Notes under the pieces: generated by a model | Database searches by the model: none | What the model saw: only the letters and a program-made list of their open reading frames with translations | Told to the model about the DNA's origin: nothing | In this document: positions 62,888 to 64,000 of the stretch, one piece after another | Numbering within the stretch: position 1 is the stretch's first letter | Layout of the letters: every line of letters begins with the position of its first letter | From: CALMEC01 sp963765105 | GTDB taxonomy: Bacteria; Actinomycetota; Thermoleophilia; Miltoncostaeales; Miltoncostaeaceae | DNA length: 64,000 nucleotides | NCBI GenBank assembly: GCA_963765105.1 | Contig: CAVXUW010000004.1 | Span: 310,001-374,000, forward strand | Direction of reading: 5' to 3' | Translations under genes and position numbers: made by a program

Positions 62888-64000
62888 TCGCGCTCGATCA
62901 GGTCTTGGTAGCGGGGGTCCGCATCCGGCACACGCGCGCGAGCGAGGTCCTCCCGGGGAGTCGCGTTCGGGCCACGTGATGCGGCCGACTGCTCAAGTGC
63001 AATTCGTGCCGCCCCGAGAGGAACACGCGCAGGGTTGACGGCCGGGCCCAAACCGAAACCGCTCTCCGGTCGAGCATGCGCTGCCTGCAGCTCCGGGTCG
63101 AGGATAAGGTCGGCAAGGACCAGAGCCGCGGCCGGGCTTGGCGCGTTCTTCGGAATTGCGACGTAGTTGTAGTCACCGATCATGTGGGACGTAAACACGA
63201 AGGTCCGTGAGGTCTTCGGGATCGTTCCGGCAGCGACCAGGGCCCCGGGACCGGCAACGGCCTGGGTGAGCGAGAAGTCGACGGCCCGGTTTGCGAACAA
63301 CCCGTGGAGTTGGTTCTCATCCCGCGGGTAGGTCGCCCCCTCGCGGTACAAACATGGCGCAAGTTTGGTGAGGTATGCCCACAGCTTGGGCGACTCACGA
63401 TCCCACCGCGCTTGATCGAATGTGGCCCACTGCTCGGCGCCGCCGCTCAACTCGTAGAGCGCACCCTTGACAAAACGTGTTCCCACAAAGCCGCTCGGCC
63501 CAGGGGCGATGTAGGTGGCCCGACCGCGATTCGCGCACGCCCACGTGGCAAACGCGGCATAGCTGCGCGGCCAATCGCTCTGCGGTGTGCGACCGGGGTC
63601 GGCGATGAGCTGGAGTTGCGCTGACGACCATGGGCTCTCTTGACCCTCGACCGGAACGCCGAAGTCACGGTTGAGCGCCGGGTCGCCCCAGTCGACGTAG
63701 CGGGAATTCGGCAGCCCCCGTGCCCAATCCGGGCGGAGCATCCCCGCTTGCTTGAGGGTGGAGAAGTTCTCGCCATTGATCCAGATCAGGTCGACGGCGC
63801 CCGGATCGGCACCCGCCTGCTTCTCGCTCAGGACCTGGTTCACGGCATCCACCGTGTCTGCCACCGGCACTCGTTTGAGCGTGACGTCGTATCGCTCCTT
63901 GAGGGCCATGCCGTAGGTCGTGTCAACGAAGCGGTTTATCGCATCGGAGCCGCCGTACATGTACCACGTGACCGTCGTCCCCCGTGCCGCGGCAACGACC
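62857..64000 (-). CDS. ABC transporter substrate-binding protein, YnjB-like (5' end outside window)
   Basis: At least 380 residues are visible; the frame is open to the window end. TVTWYMYGGSDAINRFVDTT, LSEKQAGADPGAVDLIWING, LPNSRYVDWGDPAL and VPVEGQESPWSSAQLQLIAD match YnjB-type binding proteins. The signal peptide lies outside. Together with the two permeases and ATPase it forms a YnjBCD-type importer, whose substrate is not settled. It should capture its ligand outside the membrane. Confidence 0.9.
   Translation of the reverse strand, partial: VVAAARGTTVTWYMYGGSDAINRFVDTTYGMALKERYDVTLKRVPVADTVDAVNQVLSEKQAGADPGAVDLIWINGENFSTLKQAGMLRPDWARGLPNSRYVDWGDPALNRDFGVPVEGQESPWSSAQLQLIADPGRTPQSDWPRSYAAFATWACANRGRATYIAPGPSGFVGTRFVKGALYELSGGAEQWATFDQARWDRESPKLWAYLTKLAPCLYREGATYPRDENQLHGLFANRAVDFSLTQAVAGPGALVAAGTIPKTSRTFVFTSHMIGDYNYVAIPKNAPSPAAALVLADLILDPELQAAHARPESGFGLGPAVNPARVPLGAARIALEQSAASRGPNATPREDLARARVPDADPRYQDLIEREWRTNVARGG

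Overview
The window is a dense, high-GC bacterial chromosome segment with tight operons, many 4-nt gene overlaps and frequent GTG or TTG starts. The conserved order rpmE, DUF1385 gene, prfA, prmC, tsaC/YwlC, glyA, upp, wecA-like gene and ATP synthase operon is typical of Actinomycetota. Together with the MeaB/methylmalonyl-CoA mutase genes, the gene content suggests a deep-branching actinobacterium, possibly Thermoleophilia-like; the class is a guess and no rRNA or tRNA gene was seen.

Layout. 1-1.2 kb: end of a secreted Fn3-like protein and a PLAT-like protein. 1.3-8.5 kb: complete F1Fo ATP synthase operon (minus strand, atpI-like,B,E,F,H,A,G,D,C). 8.5-31 kb: an accessory block that separates atp from the wecA-glyA-prfA cluster. 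It holds a Uma2-like nuclease, a siroheme sulfite/nitrite reductase with a C-terminal helical extension, two paralogous secreted GEVED/DUF11 proteins (685 and 3817 aa) flanking a GT4 glycosyltransferase and a small lipoprotein, a nitroreductase, and a beta-propeller lipoprotein. 31-40 kb: envelope precursor, nucleotide salvage, one-carbon and translation termination genes. 40-42.2 kb: GNAT enzyme, VapBC toxin-antitoxin pair and a decayed frameshifted gene. 42-51 kb: electron transfer flavoprotein, HIT-like protein, EamA transporter, enoyl-CoA hydratase, B12-binding mutase subunit, leucyl aminopeptidase whose 3' end has been overrun by an IS630 remnant, MeaB and HisC. 51-57 kb: Lon-N-like protein, YgfZ, secreted repeat protein, a serine-recombinase-like protein lacking its catalytic serine, pentapeptide-repeat protein, AlkA-like glycosylase and M15 peptidase. 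57-59.3 kb: ParA coupled to a divergent FtsZ. 59.5-64 kb: methyltransferase and a YnjBCD-type ABC transporter running off the window.

How genes work together. Atp genes form one rotary enzyme. PrfA and PrmC form a release-factor/methyltransferase pair inside a ribosome/translation operon. EtfAB, enoyl-CoA hydratase, mutase small subunit and MeaB point to acyl-CoA and propionate-type metabolism. The most unusual element is the surface-protein locus at 12.7-28 kb, dominated by a 3817-residue protein with 19 near-identical 130-residue DUF11 repeats, each with a conserved cysteine pair, followed by five longer repeats carrying calcium-loop-like motifs.
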